Below, piece by piece: positions 38,031 through 50,412 of a stretch of 64,000 nucleotides of DNA. Below the pieces are notes generated by a model, which searched no databases, was not told the DNA's origin, and saw nothing but the letters and a program-made list of their open reading frames with translations. A program made the position numbers and the translations under genes. The stretch's first letter is position 1; every line of letters begins with the position of its first letter. This DNA is from Cercis canadensis. Its lineage: Eukaryota; Streptophyta; Magnoliopsida; Fabales; Fabaceae. The stretch spans positions 1,518,945-1,582,944 of the forward strand of contig QAOA01000289.1 of assembly GCA_003255065.1 (NCBI GenBank), in the 5' to 3' direction.

Positions 38031-40290
38031 CAAGCTACGGCAAGTGAATTAGCTCTCAGATTTTCTGGGAATGCAATTCGAATCATGCACGGAAACACAG
38101 AGAATCTCGAAAAAGGAAACCAATGCTGAGGGATGCAAAGAGGAAACAGTTGAAGAATTTGAGAAAGATTCGATTTGATTCAATTCCTCTCGAAGTGTGT
38201 TTCGGATGTTCGTTGCCTGATCTGCAATTTTAATTCATCTGAGGGGCGGGATGGGACCACAGGTGAAAATTGACTGAAGACTGGGAAAATTCCTTGTGTT
38301 ACGTGTGGAAAAGCAGAGGATAATTTTGTAATTTGAGACGAGTAGCTGTGTTTTTGTTTATTATTTTTTGGTGGTTTTGCACCTACATGGATTCAAGAGG
38401 AAGAAAAGTGAACTTGTAGTTTTATAATCTATTTTGGCAGTTGGGTCTTGCTTTCTCACGTTGGACTATTTCAATTTTGATTGCTTTGATTCAGTGCTTA
38501 AAATGGTATGCATCTTCTTTACTCTTTAGATCTTTAAGTGCAGTTGAAGGGAAAAGAAAAAAATGATGTGCCAATAATTTGATATGATGTTGAATTTTGT
38601 TTCCAAAATGGAGTCACTGAATAGAGTAGTTGTAAGTTCAGAAGTAACAAATAGAAATGGTAGGCATACTTCTTGTGAGTTGTGATTATTTGCTTAGCCA
38701 CAAATCACATGTACCTACCCATTTACTGCTAGTGCTAGCTAACCCAACATGGGGCTAGTATTAATCAACTTTTTATTACCTAAACTTATGTCCACATCAT
38801 GGCATAATATTAATTATTTTATTTTATGGACTAACTATAGATATGACTTTCTTCTATGTTTTTTCTTGGTTAAAACATGTGATGTTTCTAATTATACTAT
38901 CATATTTATTAATTAAATAAATAAATTAGACCGACAATAGTATAAAAACGAATCCAACCTTTGGGTGTAATCCTTTTTATTTTATTTTATTATGTAAGTG
39001 TATTTGTCAATACTCAATTGTCATTTCAGGCATTTGCCTCTGCCATCATTCTCAACTTTCCTTTCTGTTGCTTTCTTTCACATCAAAGGTGAAAGTAAAA
39101 TGTGCCCGCCCAAATGACAATGAACTCTAAAAACCTTATAATATAATAGTATACTTTTTTTTTTTTTTTACTAAAAAGCTTTTTCTTCTATATATATTTT
39201 TACTCATACTTCATTATAATAGAATTTGAATCTGTAATATATATGATAAAATATTCATTCTTTTTTTTAATTAATTGGAGGCTACATAACAATAATAACT
39301 TCTTTTTTCTCAAAATCTAATTCCACGTGTTCCTAATATTTATTATTTGAGATATTCTTTAAAAACATTATTAATATGCATATATTGCATAGTGTATGAT
39401 ACTTGATAGTAATAATAATACATATAAAAATATAGAATTCATAGAAATAAATTTAATCTATGGTAACAATCTCATTCTTTAATACTTTTGGAATAAAATA
39501 AAAATAAAAAAACTTCTGACAGGTGACACTTCAAAAAAAATATCACAAAAGAATTCACCGGCTGTCAATTTCATGGTTTGATAATTGATATCATGGATCA
39601 AAGTACTAACCTATTTAGAACATTTAATTAGCCCATTAAATTCTGACCCTAATATTCTAAAGTCATTTGCCAAACAAAGCCTATGCTAAAGCTTGCGTAA
39701 GTTATAATTTAATTTGGAAGTCGTTTTGTCCACAAGGAACTCATATATTATTTTATATTTTATGTTTTCCATAAGTTACTATAGGAAACATCATACATAA
39801 GCAAACCTATGTGGTGGATAAGATTAATCTGTTTATACAGCCCTTTTAAGAAACTCACAACAATGGGACGGGAAAATAAGTTTCAATTGAATTGATACAA
39901 CTTATTGTAATGAGTATAAAATTAAATATTTTAAATTATTATTTTTAAATAATAAAAAACAAAAAAAAATTATATAATGTTAATCGTGATAGTGCATTAG
40001 TAAAAATAAAATAAAATGTTATTTTTTTTTATACAAAATGGGTCACCCAGGATCCGGTCCACACACAAAACACTGTTGATAGCGCTCACCGACCCAGAAA
40101 AAGAAGTTTCTGTATGTATACATATGACGTGTCTCGCACTGCGACCATTGAAACTGCACATCTCTAAAGGGAGTGTGCTCTCCACAAGTTCACAAGCGCA
40201 CACAATTTATCTCATCGACCCGATTGTTGCAAAGAGTGGTAGCTCATAGCTGCGTGGCGAAGGAGAAGAGAGCAAGAGAAACCCTTTTCA
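38031..40290. promoter_or_regulatory. Intergenic region between divergent KEA and NEET genes
   Basis: About 2.26 kb separates the two start codons, so this region holds both promoters. The last 200 bases before the KEA ATG and before the NEET ATG are less AT-rich. The centre (about 38840-40010) is AT-rich without recognisable genes. No shared short bidirectional promoter is suggested at this distance. Confidence 0.5.
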
Positions 40291-42885
40291 ATGGAATCCG
40301 TTCTAAGCCCAGTGGGTGCAGGTTTCTGCCATGGCATAACATCATTGAAGGGATTGGGTGAAAGCAGAAGAGGAATAGGAGCTACCCACTTCAATTCTTG
40401 CTCATTTGGTGGCGTTGATGGAAATAGACCCAGGCGCATGGTGCTGGTGAAAGCAGAGGCTGCTAGTATAAACCCAGATATCAGGAAGAGTGAAGAGAAA
40501 GTGGTGGATTCTGTAGTTGTCACTGAACTTGCTAAACCCCTCACTGCTTATTGCAGGTAAGGACAAGGTTCAGTTCCTCATTTGTGGTGAATTATGTTCT
40601 ATCACTTTCTTTAGCTTAAGTTCTGGGATTTTTGTCTAAATAGTAAAGCTGTGATTTTACTTTATACTTGAATTGAGAAACTTTAGATCATTTCATTGGA
40701 GAACGATCAAGAACATGGTTATTTCCGTTGATTATCTAAAAATGGGCTCTTTATGAGATAATCAAGTGCTTATCCAGGAAAAAGTGAAAAAGTGAAAAAG
40801 AAAATTTTTTGGAGAAATTCAGTGTAATTAAATTGTCATAGGGTGTGACCGTGAATCTTGATACTTGCATAGGATAATTGTAATGGATGCCCTGTGTTAT
40901 TGACTTTACTGTTTACCCGAGCCAATATTAGAAAGAAAAACTATAACTTTAGGGGGGTCAATTTCCTGTTTGGTGATATTGATGACAGAGATCAAGTTGT
41001 AGAGTTGTTGATAGTAGCTTTACAAGTGGCATGGATATGATGTGAATGAATTTGGGTTTCCCTCGTGCTTCAGTGCAGGGAACAGACATTTTGTATTCTA
41101 GTAGTAAATCCCTTTCACATGATAATGTTTAGTGTTTCACCTTTGGACTAGACTTGTTAGTTCTCATTACTGGAACTAGATTTGGAAATAAATAGTTATC
41201 TTCACAAGGTGCGTTGTTATATATATTTTTGCTCTTTCGTCATGAATCCCTTTTGTTTTGGTCAATCAAGTCAATTGATGTGGATGTATACGAGATTCTA
41301 GAATTGTGATGGCAAAAGGGAGAGAGACAGTCTCTTCTTAAGTAATCAGGCAATTGACAAGAATGTTATCTCGACAAGTTATAGATAGGAAGAATCATCC
41401 TTTTGGCTGGTAGATTCCACCTGAATAATCAGATAGCGGAAGAAAATTTCTTCTTTATAAGTTTCTGATGTAAGGTGGTACCCTGTGAATCTTGATGTCA
41501 CTCCACTAGCCTGAGAATTATTAAACTGTCATCCCAGGCTATGTATGTTGGAATATTGTTCAAATTATGAGATTCACCTATTACTAAAGATGTCATGTTT
41601 TGCTGGTTAAGACTCAAGAGAGCAACAAATGGCCCGAGGAACCGATAGTAGAATAATGTTTAAGGGTGTGATGTTCGGCTAAATATTCTGGAAAGGCCCT
41701 CATAAAACATAACATCAACAAATATCATCACAGCTTAGACCAGTTATTCTCTTAGGATTTGCCAGATTTATCACCAAGGTTATCCATGTCCAGACGAAAG
41801 GAAGAGTACTGTGGTATAAACTTGGAAAGTATCCATAAAATTGAGCTCTCTATTGTGCTGTGGACTGGGTGGTTGTTAGATGTATACCCCAGTAAGATGG
41901 GGACTGAAACACCTCAAGAAAGTTGCATTCATTACAGTTGCTTCATGGAGGTAAATCACACAATTCTTCTAAAGGAAGACAGCTACAAGATGATATTTGA
42001 AGTAGATTGTACCGTTACTTTCTGTGGACTCTGGGCATATAACTAGATGGAATCAGACTTACTGACTGAATGAAATTTGACAAACAAACTACAATAAGAA
42101 TTCATGTAAGAACAGACATCATCTGGCATTAAATGGATTTTCAGAAAATTTGCCCTGTCCATATGCTAGGTAAGATTCGTTGTTAAATTTTTTAAAAAGA
42201 TCATGCTTAATCTCCACCTAACAATGTCTATCTTTTAGATCTCTGTAAGTATGTGCAAAGTGCAAACCGTTATTTAGGATTGTCTACTGGTATGACTGTC
42301 TGACACATAAAAATATCAACGTTTATATGTTGATCTTGTCAACCTAAATGGAAGATAAGATTAAAAGATCCTACAGAGAGTTATAAAGGTTGGAGTCTTG
42401 AGACAGGGTAGGCTGCGAGTTGCCTTGGTTTTATCTTGTTAAACATTATCTTTTAAGTTCGTTAAGTATGATAAATATCAAAGTCCTGATGATCAAACAT
42501 ACTTACATTTATGCATACTTGCAAACTTACATATATGCATGTGCATGTATGTATAACATTATCCATGTGTTACATATACTTGCCTACTTGGCACACTTGA
42601 TCGCAAGGTCGTGGCAAACAACATACGGTTTGACTTTAATTTATTTTGCCAGAAGTTTAAAATTCGTTTGGTCTATGCATTAAATTATCCATTATATGCT
42701 TCTGCTTTCTCTCCTTTACACATACCATAATTTATGTACCTGTGCCATGTCTAAGTTCCAAATTTCTTGATGTTTGTGGGTGCAGATGTTGGAGATCAGG
42801 GACTTTTCCTCTCTGTGATGGAAGCCATGTAAAACACAATAAAGCTACTGGGGATAATGTTGGGCCTTTGCTTGTGAAGAAGTAG
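40291..42885 (+). CDS. NEET: NEET protein, CDGSH iron-sulphur domain, organelle-targeted
   Basis: Small 2Fe-2S protein; the Arabidopsis counterpart sits in plastids and mitochondria and acts in iron and reactive-oxygen balance. Two exons: 40291-40556 and 42786-42885, joined in phase across a 2.2-kb intron, giving 121 residues (about 108 in Arabidopsis). The first 50 or so residues look like a transit peptide rich in S, G and R (ending near [14 protein letters not shown]). The conserved core then reads [19 protein letters not shown] and [20 protein letters not shown]. Cluster ligands are Cys88, Cys90, Cys99 and His103 of the C-x-C-x8-C-x3-H pattern. The end is NVGPLLVKK. It neighbours KEA as AT5G51720 does in Arabidopsis. 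Confidence 0.96.
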
Positions 42886-44409
42886 AACTATTGTGATATT
42901 GTCATTGTTTCCGGCTTGTTATATTATTAGAGAAATTCAAGTCTAAAAGAAGTTTTGTATGCAGCATACTCGGCATTTCGAAGCTGGTAATAATAAATGT
43001 TATTTATTTGATTCCTCTTCCTGTTGGTTGATTTGACCCATGTTGGTTTATTAAATATATTAGTCCATTCATGCACTTAAGATCTAGAAACATGAGATTA
43101 TTACCTCTAAAATCTTGGTTCACCATTTAGGCGTGAATTGGTAATAAGTGATCTTAGGAGAAGGAGACCCACAGTGACACCCAATGTTTTAAAAATCGAA
43201 CAAGTGAGTGAAGGGCGTGGCAAAAAATGATGTGAATCGAAGCTTTTTCTAAACTTAAAGACTCACAAAGAATAAAACATGGAGAATAAAGTACAAATCA
43301 TCAAATTTAACTCATAAGTAAAAGTCTCAAACTTAAATATTCAAATAACTAAAAATCAAAAGATATAAAATCTTAATCTATATACACCTAATTTAAAATA
43401 GTGTCCCATAACAAAATTAAATTATTTTAATAGCTAACATCTCTTACAAGTTCACATATTTTCAATATAATGAAGTTCACAATTTTTAATATAGCAAAAT
43501 TAGATAATTAGAACATATAAATAAATAACTAGATAATAATACCAAGAAAAAAAGAGAGAGACACATAGTATTAGCCAAATAAATAAATAAATAACTAAGA
43601 AACCAATTAAATTGTGCATAATAGANATTAAATCGTGCATAATAGACCAAGAGAAAAAATATATATAATTTCAAGAAATTAGTAAAAAGTCTTAAGTTAA
43701 AATATATGTAATATGTGATTATGTATTATAATTTTTACATATTTAAATATATAATATTGAATAAATCTACTAAATAGTTAATAAATAATTTTTTAGCAAC
43801 AATAGATATAAGTCTTGAGCTCTCCTAGTAATTTTGATTGTGAATTTTTTTGAGTGAGAGGTAGTAGGTTCAAACCCATTAAATATTATTTCTATTAATT
43901 TCTTAACGATTTTGTTACTAAATATATTTATATGGACTAATATACTCAAAAGTTGAAATGTTCTAGTGGCAAATCATGAATTTGGATCAAGGGAAAGGAG
44001 TTTGAACTCATGCATGGATAATTTTCTTTTCATTTTTGCCAATTTTCCAAGCCGTCCAGTTTTCACAATCAGACCGGTTCATTGGTTCGCGCCAGTTCAA
44101 GCGGGTCTCATTGGTTTTAGGCGATTTAACGCTACAACGGTTTAGGGGTATGAACCAGACTAGTTTCCTTACCGGCACTGGTCGGACTGCCCAGTCTGGT
44201 TCGGTTTTTAAAACAATGGTGAAACCTTACCCAATATTGACTTAGAGTTGGGATTTCACTGTAGACACCTTCCCCAAAGGTCACATACCGGTTCATGCTT
44301 AAACTGTGAGAACTGGGATTTAATCCTTTGGGATATGGAATTAAGGAGATATTTGACGAAACCCCACATAACATACAGTCATAGTCTGGGGTTTGACTAT
44401 GCTTGAACC
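42886..44409. other. Intergenic spacer with tRNA-like SINE debris
   Basis: Downstream of NEET an AATAAATG-like signal lies near 42993. Two box-B-like words are seen: GGTTCAAACCC at about 43869 and GAGTTTGAACTC at about 44008, the latter after a box-A-like TGTTCTAGTGGCAA. They may be SINE heads. A short duplication surrounds the N at 43626. No gene was recognised. Confidence 0.45.
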
Positions 44410-44422
44410 TTACCAGTTGTTT

Positions 44423-44701
44423 TTTTTTTTTTTTTTTTTNTTTTTTTTTTTTGTTTAACAAAAATTGGTAAATTGGGGTGGTGTCCAATAGACCAATCAG
44501 GGGCATTGTGTCATTATCGGCAAAGAGGATATTGGACATAACTGGAAGAGCAAAAGGTTTAGCACCAGCGAGCGTCTTTCGAGCAAAAAAAAACAACAGA
44601 ACAAAACAAAACCAAGCGTCTTGACAAGGATTCAAACTCAATGTCTTCTACAGAGGTGAACGATCTGTTTCTCTTACCACTTTGACCACAACACTTGATG
44701 G
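44423..44701 (-). repeat. tRNA-derived SINE with 13-bp target duplication
   Basis: Read on the minus strand, the unit starts with a tRNA-like head: box A in TGTGGTCAAAGTGGTAAGAG, box B in GAGTTTGAATCC. It continues with a unique body (GTCCAATATCCTCTTTGCC) and ends in a long poly(A), seen as poly(T) at about 44421-44452 with an N at 44440. It is framed by TTACCAGTTGTTT (44410-44422) and TTACCAGGTTGTTT (44702-44715), a near-perfect target-site duplication. It is about 280 bp long, normal for plant SINEs. Confidence 0.82.
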
Positions 44702-44715
44702 TTACCAGGTTGTTT

Positions 44716-47700
44716 CTCTGCCATCATGGTCTCGGTGAGATCTTCATTGTAGTGCTGGAAAGCTTTACGACATTCTCCAGGTTTTTGATTGCTCCTTTGA
44801 CTCTTGGGCCGCAATAGTGCTAGCAGTTTGATGCATGGAGAAAGTTGTAAGTTGTAACTGGTGAAATTTGCCTGGTAGTGCGCAAATTCTTATTCCAGCC
44901 GCATTCTCTGACTAAGTATAGAAAATATGAAGCTAAGTAATGGACAACCGACAAACACATTGAAGATTTCTCGGGTGGATCAGTCTCATCTGAATAGAAA
45001 GTTTTGGCATAATCGATGATCTAGATAGTCTCAACTTGTTTCTCTTGGATGACATAATAATACATATTGGTTGTGTAAGGCCTTAGTTGGATATTATTTG
45101 AAATTATTAATGAAAGGAGGTGATTTTTCATTTCTTCAAAAACACAATTTATCAACCAAGTGTTTATAACTTAAAATAACAATAAGACTTTTGAAATAAA
45201 AGAAAAGAGGATGGACCTTGGAAGTGGTATTACTATTTAGTGAAAGAAATAAGTAAGAAGACAGGTTTTTAGGATGCAAATAATTGTTTTATCTTTCTCA
45301 CTATATTTATTGCTCCCACCAATCATTATTAATTGGAGTATTTTATTCACCCTTGTCTTTCTTAGTTCCTTCCCATTCTGCCATGCAAGAACATAAAAGA
45401 GGGCAAATGGCACATCAATGATCATTGCCTGCAAAACGACACAAACAACAACAAAGCAAATGCTAGAAGAAGACCGACAAAATTCCCTTTTAAAACTAAG
45501 AACAAGTGTCCGCCGCTCATTTTGAGTCCAAAGCAGTCTTAGGTGTATTTTAGAAATTTATTATGTTATGTAAAAAAAAAGTAATTATTTAGTTACTTTA
45601 TATTATTCGAAACTAAATTTATCAATTTAAATTTAAAATCGTACCTAAAATAGTTAAAAATATCATTCAAAACTATCTAATTCATTCTAAAATCATTAAG
45701 AACAGCTAACCAAGTTCCAATATTAAATCCAATTAACTTAAACAGAAACTACTACTAGAGCAACCAAAATACAGTTGTTTAAGCACATATCAAAGAAAAT
45801 GAAAAACAGATAGTTATAAGCCTATAATACGCATAATACATAGATATACAAATTATTTAAAAAAGTTGTGATCTTATATTTGAATTCTTATATCCTATAT
45901 TCTTAATTAAAACATTTAATTTTATTTATCAAATGAAAAAAATTATAATAGATGCCCATACTATTATAATAATAAGCAAGCCTGTGATACATGTTTTATT
46001 AGAGCATATATATTTTCAACCTTCGCTTTAGAAACCAAAATGACAACTATATTGGTGGGTAAAAGACTTATTGAAACTTGCATTGGTTGAAAGTAACAAG
46101 TGAACAAGACACAGTTTTAGGAATGGGAGGCACTTCAATGATCATTGGCTGCAAAAGGACAGAAACAAGCAAATCAGAGATGAAAAAGATCATAGACAAC
46201 ACTGGCCATATGTGTCGCTGTCTAGCTCATCTTTTAAAGCTACCCACAATAAACAATACATAAAAATATTAAAACAAAACTTATTTTTAAGGTGATAAAA
46301 TCAGGGCAAATTGAAAAATAAAAAATTAAAATATTTATTGAAATAGAGAATTTTATAAATTATTTATAAAAATTGTGTAGTTTTAATTACATAATATGAA
46401 AAAATAACGTTTTTATGATGAGTATCATATTACATTATAATAACACGATTTTACTTTTAAAATAGTCACACAACTTAATAAATAAGGTGAACACTTAAGA
46501 AAATTCTACTCTCAAATAATGTGACACTAGTCCTGCTACATTAGGAATAGTATAATTATCATAAAAATATTATTTTTTTTGTATAGATGACCATATTTGT
46601 TCAAAAAATTACACTATTTATATAAATAGTTTATACACTGCCATATTTTAATAAATAATTTATAAAATGTATTTTTTTAATCACTTAACCTAAAATCAGT
46701 CTTTTTCACGTTGATAATCATTTTTGTTTAAACTTTAAACTTGTCCGCCGCTTAAGATGATTGCTTCATGCTCATTTTGAGTCCAATCACTGTTAGGTGC
46801 ACTTTTATTTTTGGTTCAAAGAGGACTAATAATATTAAATCAAAAGTAAACAAAAAGATGAAGAAAGGCACTTAAGCATGTCTCTTATAACCCCTAACAT
46901 TACTTAACTAGCTTTCGCTTAAATCAGTAACCTAACACTATTCCAAAACCAGATAGGTGGATTTGGAGTTTTTCATATTAATGATACATTTTTTAGAGAA
47001 TTATTGTTTGGTTTTTTAAGTTGACAAAAAAAGATTGTTTGATTTTAAACATAAAAGAATTTTAATTTCGTTCTTTTTATACCAATAAAAAATAATTAAA
47101 ATATCTTCTGGTGTTATATAATTATTCTGTTTATATATATATTTTTATATTTATTTTTGAAGATGATAATTATACATATAAACATAATAATTATATAGCA
47201 CCAACAAATAATTATATATGTTAACATTATAACCACATAATATCAAATGATATTTGATACAATATAGAAGCAGTCAAATTAAAATTCTTTCATGTTTAAA
47301 ATCAAATAATATTTTTTACCAACTTAAAGAACCAAACAATAATTTTGTCTTAAAATTTTTTCTAATATAAGAATCATTGTTGGCTGTCAATTCAAATCGT
47401 GCATTGGACAAGTTGGACCAATGAATCTATCAAATCAATTATGAAACCAGCAATTATAATGCTGGAAAAATTGGATAAAATTATTCAAGCAAAGCCGTTG
47501 AGTGTTTTTATTGATTCTAGTGGTGGAGGAGATAGATGCCTTGGCATTTATAAACATTATTTTATTTTTACGCATATCATTAAAAATAGATGACACAGAT
47601 AATCTTAACAATTAATTTTACTTAATATTAATATTATTTATTATATNATTTAAAATAAATGATTTTATTTGATAATACAAAAAAGGAAATACTTACTGGA

Positions 47701-48040
47701 GAGAACTGGAAACCACATACAAAAAAAGGAAACGTGGCAGGCTAGCTGTGGTACCACAAAATACAATTCAATGAAAGCTGTGCATGAGCATGAATAATAA
47801 GGTGCCGCGCCTTCTAAGGCCAAAATTGAGTTTACAATGGATAAGTCTAAAATTGTACTAAACAACTTTTTTTTTTTTTTGTCGGTGTTTATTTAAAACT
47901 ATCCTTAAGAGACAAAGAAAATAAATGTGAACGAAAAAGAGAAATAATAATAAGAATACTTATTATTTTCGTCCTATCATTTACAATTTATAACATATAT
48001 TACAGACAAACTCACTGCTTTTATAAATAGTACAACGAAA
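44716..48040. other. AT-rich intergenic spacer with duplicated exon-like fragments
   Basis: A stretch near 45405-45480 recurs diverged near 46126-46200 (shared word TCAATGATCATTG). A second stretch near 45505-45555 recurs near 46740-46795 (shared CATTTTGAGTCCAA and TTAGGTG). On the minus strand the first carries an open stretch after an AG: AMIIDVPFALFYVLAWQNGK (45357-45428), which looks exon-like, but I do not recognise it. An N lies at 47647. No complete gene is supported. Confidence 0.4.
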
Positions 48041-48054
48041 ATTACATAAAGAAT

Positions 48055-48294
48055 TTGAGAGTCGCAAACTGTCGGCAAGATTTCTCCAACAAGTTCAAGG
48101 TTTTGGACTGCATGACGCGCATATGGGCGCCACGGTGGTCCGACTGGTTCGCACCGTTGTCACCGCTAGCTCTGTCAATACAGCTAGCCTGGTCATACCC
48201 ATTACGCATATTATCACTAAAACGACCTCGTAGGAACACACATCATGACAGTGTTGTTCTCTGGGGCCCTCCCAACATTGTGCACGAGCCGTAA
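48055..48294. other. GC-rich island, possible coding relic
   Basis: About 240 bases are clearly richer in G+C than the surrounding spacer and are open on both strands (79 codons plus, 65 codons minus). The minus frame reads GDNGANQSDHRGAHMRVMQS. I recognise no domain and see no flanking splice sites. It may be a gene fragment or part of a transposon. Confidence 0.35.
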
Positions 48295-50300
48295 ATTTAC
48301 ATTAGCTCTGAATGTGGACACTCTTCCCAGTGGCAGCTAGTAATTGCCTCCCCTTTAATTATTGCGTTTAATGTGGAACGCAAACATCATCACATGCTAT
48401 GTAAGCAAAAATTAAGCGTTTAAAAGTCCAAACCATTTGAACTTTTAAAAAATTAAGCTGAAGAGTAATTTACAATAATATATAAAATAAAAATAATAAA
48501 CGATTTAATGCGTAATGTAATGTGCAATGCATATTATTTCTAATAATCACTCTAAAACAAAATAATTTTTCTTATATAAAAAGCTAAGATAATTGCTAAT
48601 CATGTGTTGGTTTAAGATGAGAGCTAAACAAGAGGAAGACTTGGTTATTTGGAATTCTCACCCTTCCTAGCTTGCAGAGAAGCTGTTAGTTGACGCTTGG
48701 GTGTTTCGTTTTGTACCCTGTAATTTTGTTGTTCTCTCTTATGTACTTGAAAAAAAAAAATACAAAAGAGTTCTATGTTGATTATATATTTTATGTTTTT
48801 TTTAACATAAACAAAAAGAAAATTAGCATAATCCCTCATTCATAAAATTATCATAAAAATAATTAAATGAAATTGATATTTCTTTTATTTTTTTTTTGGA
48901 TTGGAAAGTGAAATTACTCTTTATTTCTTTTTTTTTTAAATGTCGCTACAAGCATTAAATCAAGATTTATTATGTTTAAGAAGATTATTTACAAAAATAT
49001 TTAATAATCACATTATTTTCTAAACAGCTATAACCTCGCATAAGCTTATTTTTCCTTGACTTTGGAACTTTATTTGAAGCAACTACTTTATTGCCAAAAT
49101 TAAGCTTAGTTATGTTCTTTTCGTTGATGATATTTCTTTTTGTTATATATACAGAAAGATAATTCTTTACTTTAGTATAAATTTTTTCTGAAAATTTAAA
49201 ATTACATATTTATCTACAAATAAAAATAAAGATATTTCAAGAAATAAGATTATATAAAGGAGAAAATTAAAAGAAACTAACCCTATGATTGAAAATGGAA
49301 GGAATAATTTGGAGAAGAATATTATAAAAATTAATCTAGAAATAATATTTTAGATATATTTTATTAACATAATATGTCAATACATGTATAACATATAAAT
49401 TTATTTTTAATTTTCTTTCATCTCATATTATTTTCTTTCTCATTTGTTTTCAATCATTTTTTTCGTATAAAAGAATTGATAACATTTTAGATATATTTTA
49501 ATAAAATATATCAATACATGTACCACATTTAAATACATTTTTATTTTGGTACTTCTCAATATTCTTTCCTTTATCTTTAATAGGAACATCACTTAATGTT
49601 CTTTAAGAAAGAATTTAGGAAACTTAGAACTCTCCNTTTAATAGGAACAGCACTTAATGTTCTTTAAGAAAGAATTTAGGAAACTTAGAACTCTCCACAT
49701 AAGACAAGTCAAGCCTTTGACTCAATAAAAGTTGAATCAAGACTCTTTTACACATAAAAGAATCAATAACAAAATCAGTAATTATAATTAAAATTTATAA
49801 TATTTCCAATTCAAGAACCTAGTTATTAATAGTTATAATAAAAATTGATAACGTTTTTCAAATAAAATAATCAATAACATTCTAATATATCTTAATAGCC
49901 TAATATGTTGATACGTATACTACATCTTAATTTTAATTTTGTTTCTTTTTGTATTATTTCCATAGTTATTACTAAATTTGAACATATTTTTCACATAAAA
50001 GAATTGATTTATTTGTCATCAATTATTTCGGTAATTTATAAAATCTTTTGTTTAACTGTAAAATTGTCCCCTGCGCCAACATTAGGGAAAAAAAAAAATT
50101 CACTCTCCAACATTACACGCCTTTAAGCCCTAACTGTCGGGACCAGAGTGCCACGCGTCCATCAGAAGTCTTCATTCTGTGTCGGTTACTCCACGGAGCC
50201 GGTAAAATACTGGACACGTGCCAGTTCATAACTCCAGTCCCACCTTCATCAGCTCTATACCCAGACGCTTTTCTAAACTCCCGAGGTGCTTAAACTAACA
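48295..50300. promoter_or_regulatory. AT-rich spacer and XLT2 upstream region
   Basis: From 48300 to about 50090 the sequence is AT-rich without a gene. A duplication of about 56 bp surrounds the N at 49636. From about 50100 the base composition rises toward the XLT2 start. A CTCTATACC stretch near 50250 could serve as a TATA-like element, and the leader at 50335-50360 is CT-rich. Confidence 0.45.
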
Positions 50301-50412
50301 CTACTTACACTAGCACCACCACTTTCCGAGCTCATTCTTCTCTCTCTCTCACACATACCGCGCAACCTCAACATTTCTCCTGGTCTATTCTCGCCGGAAA
50401 ATTCTCTAACTG

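Noticed and set aside
38031-40290. Shared bidirectional promoter for KEA and NEET
   Set aside because: The genes are divergent but 2.26 kb apart with an AT-rich centre; nothing suggests a shared core promoter.
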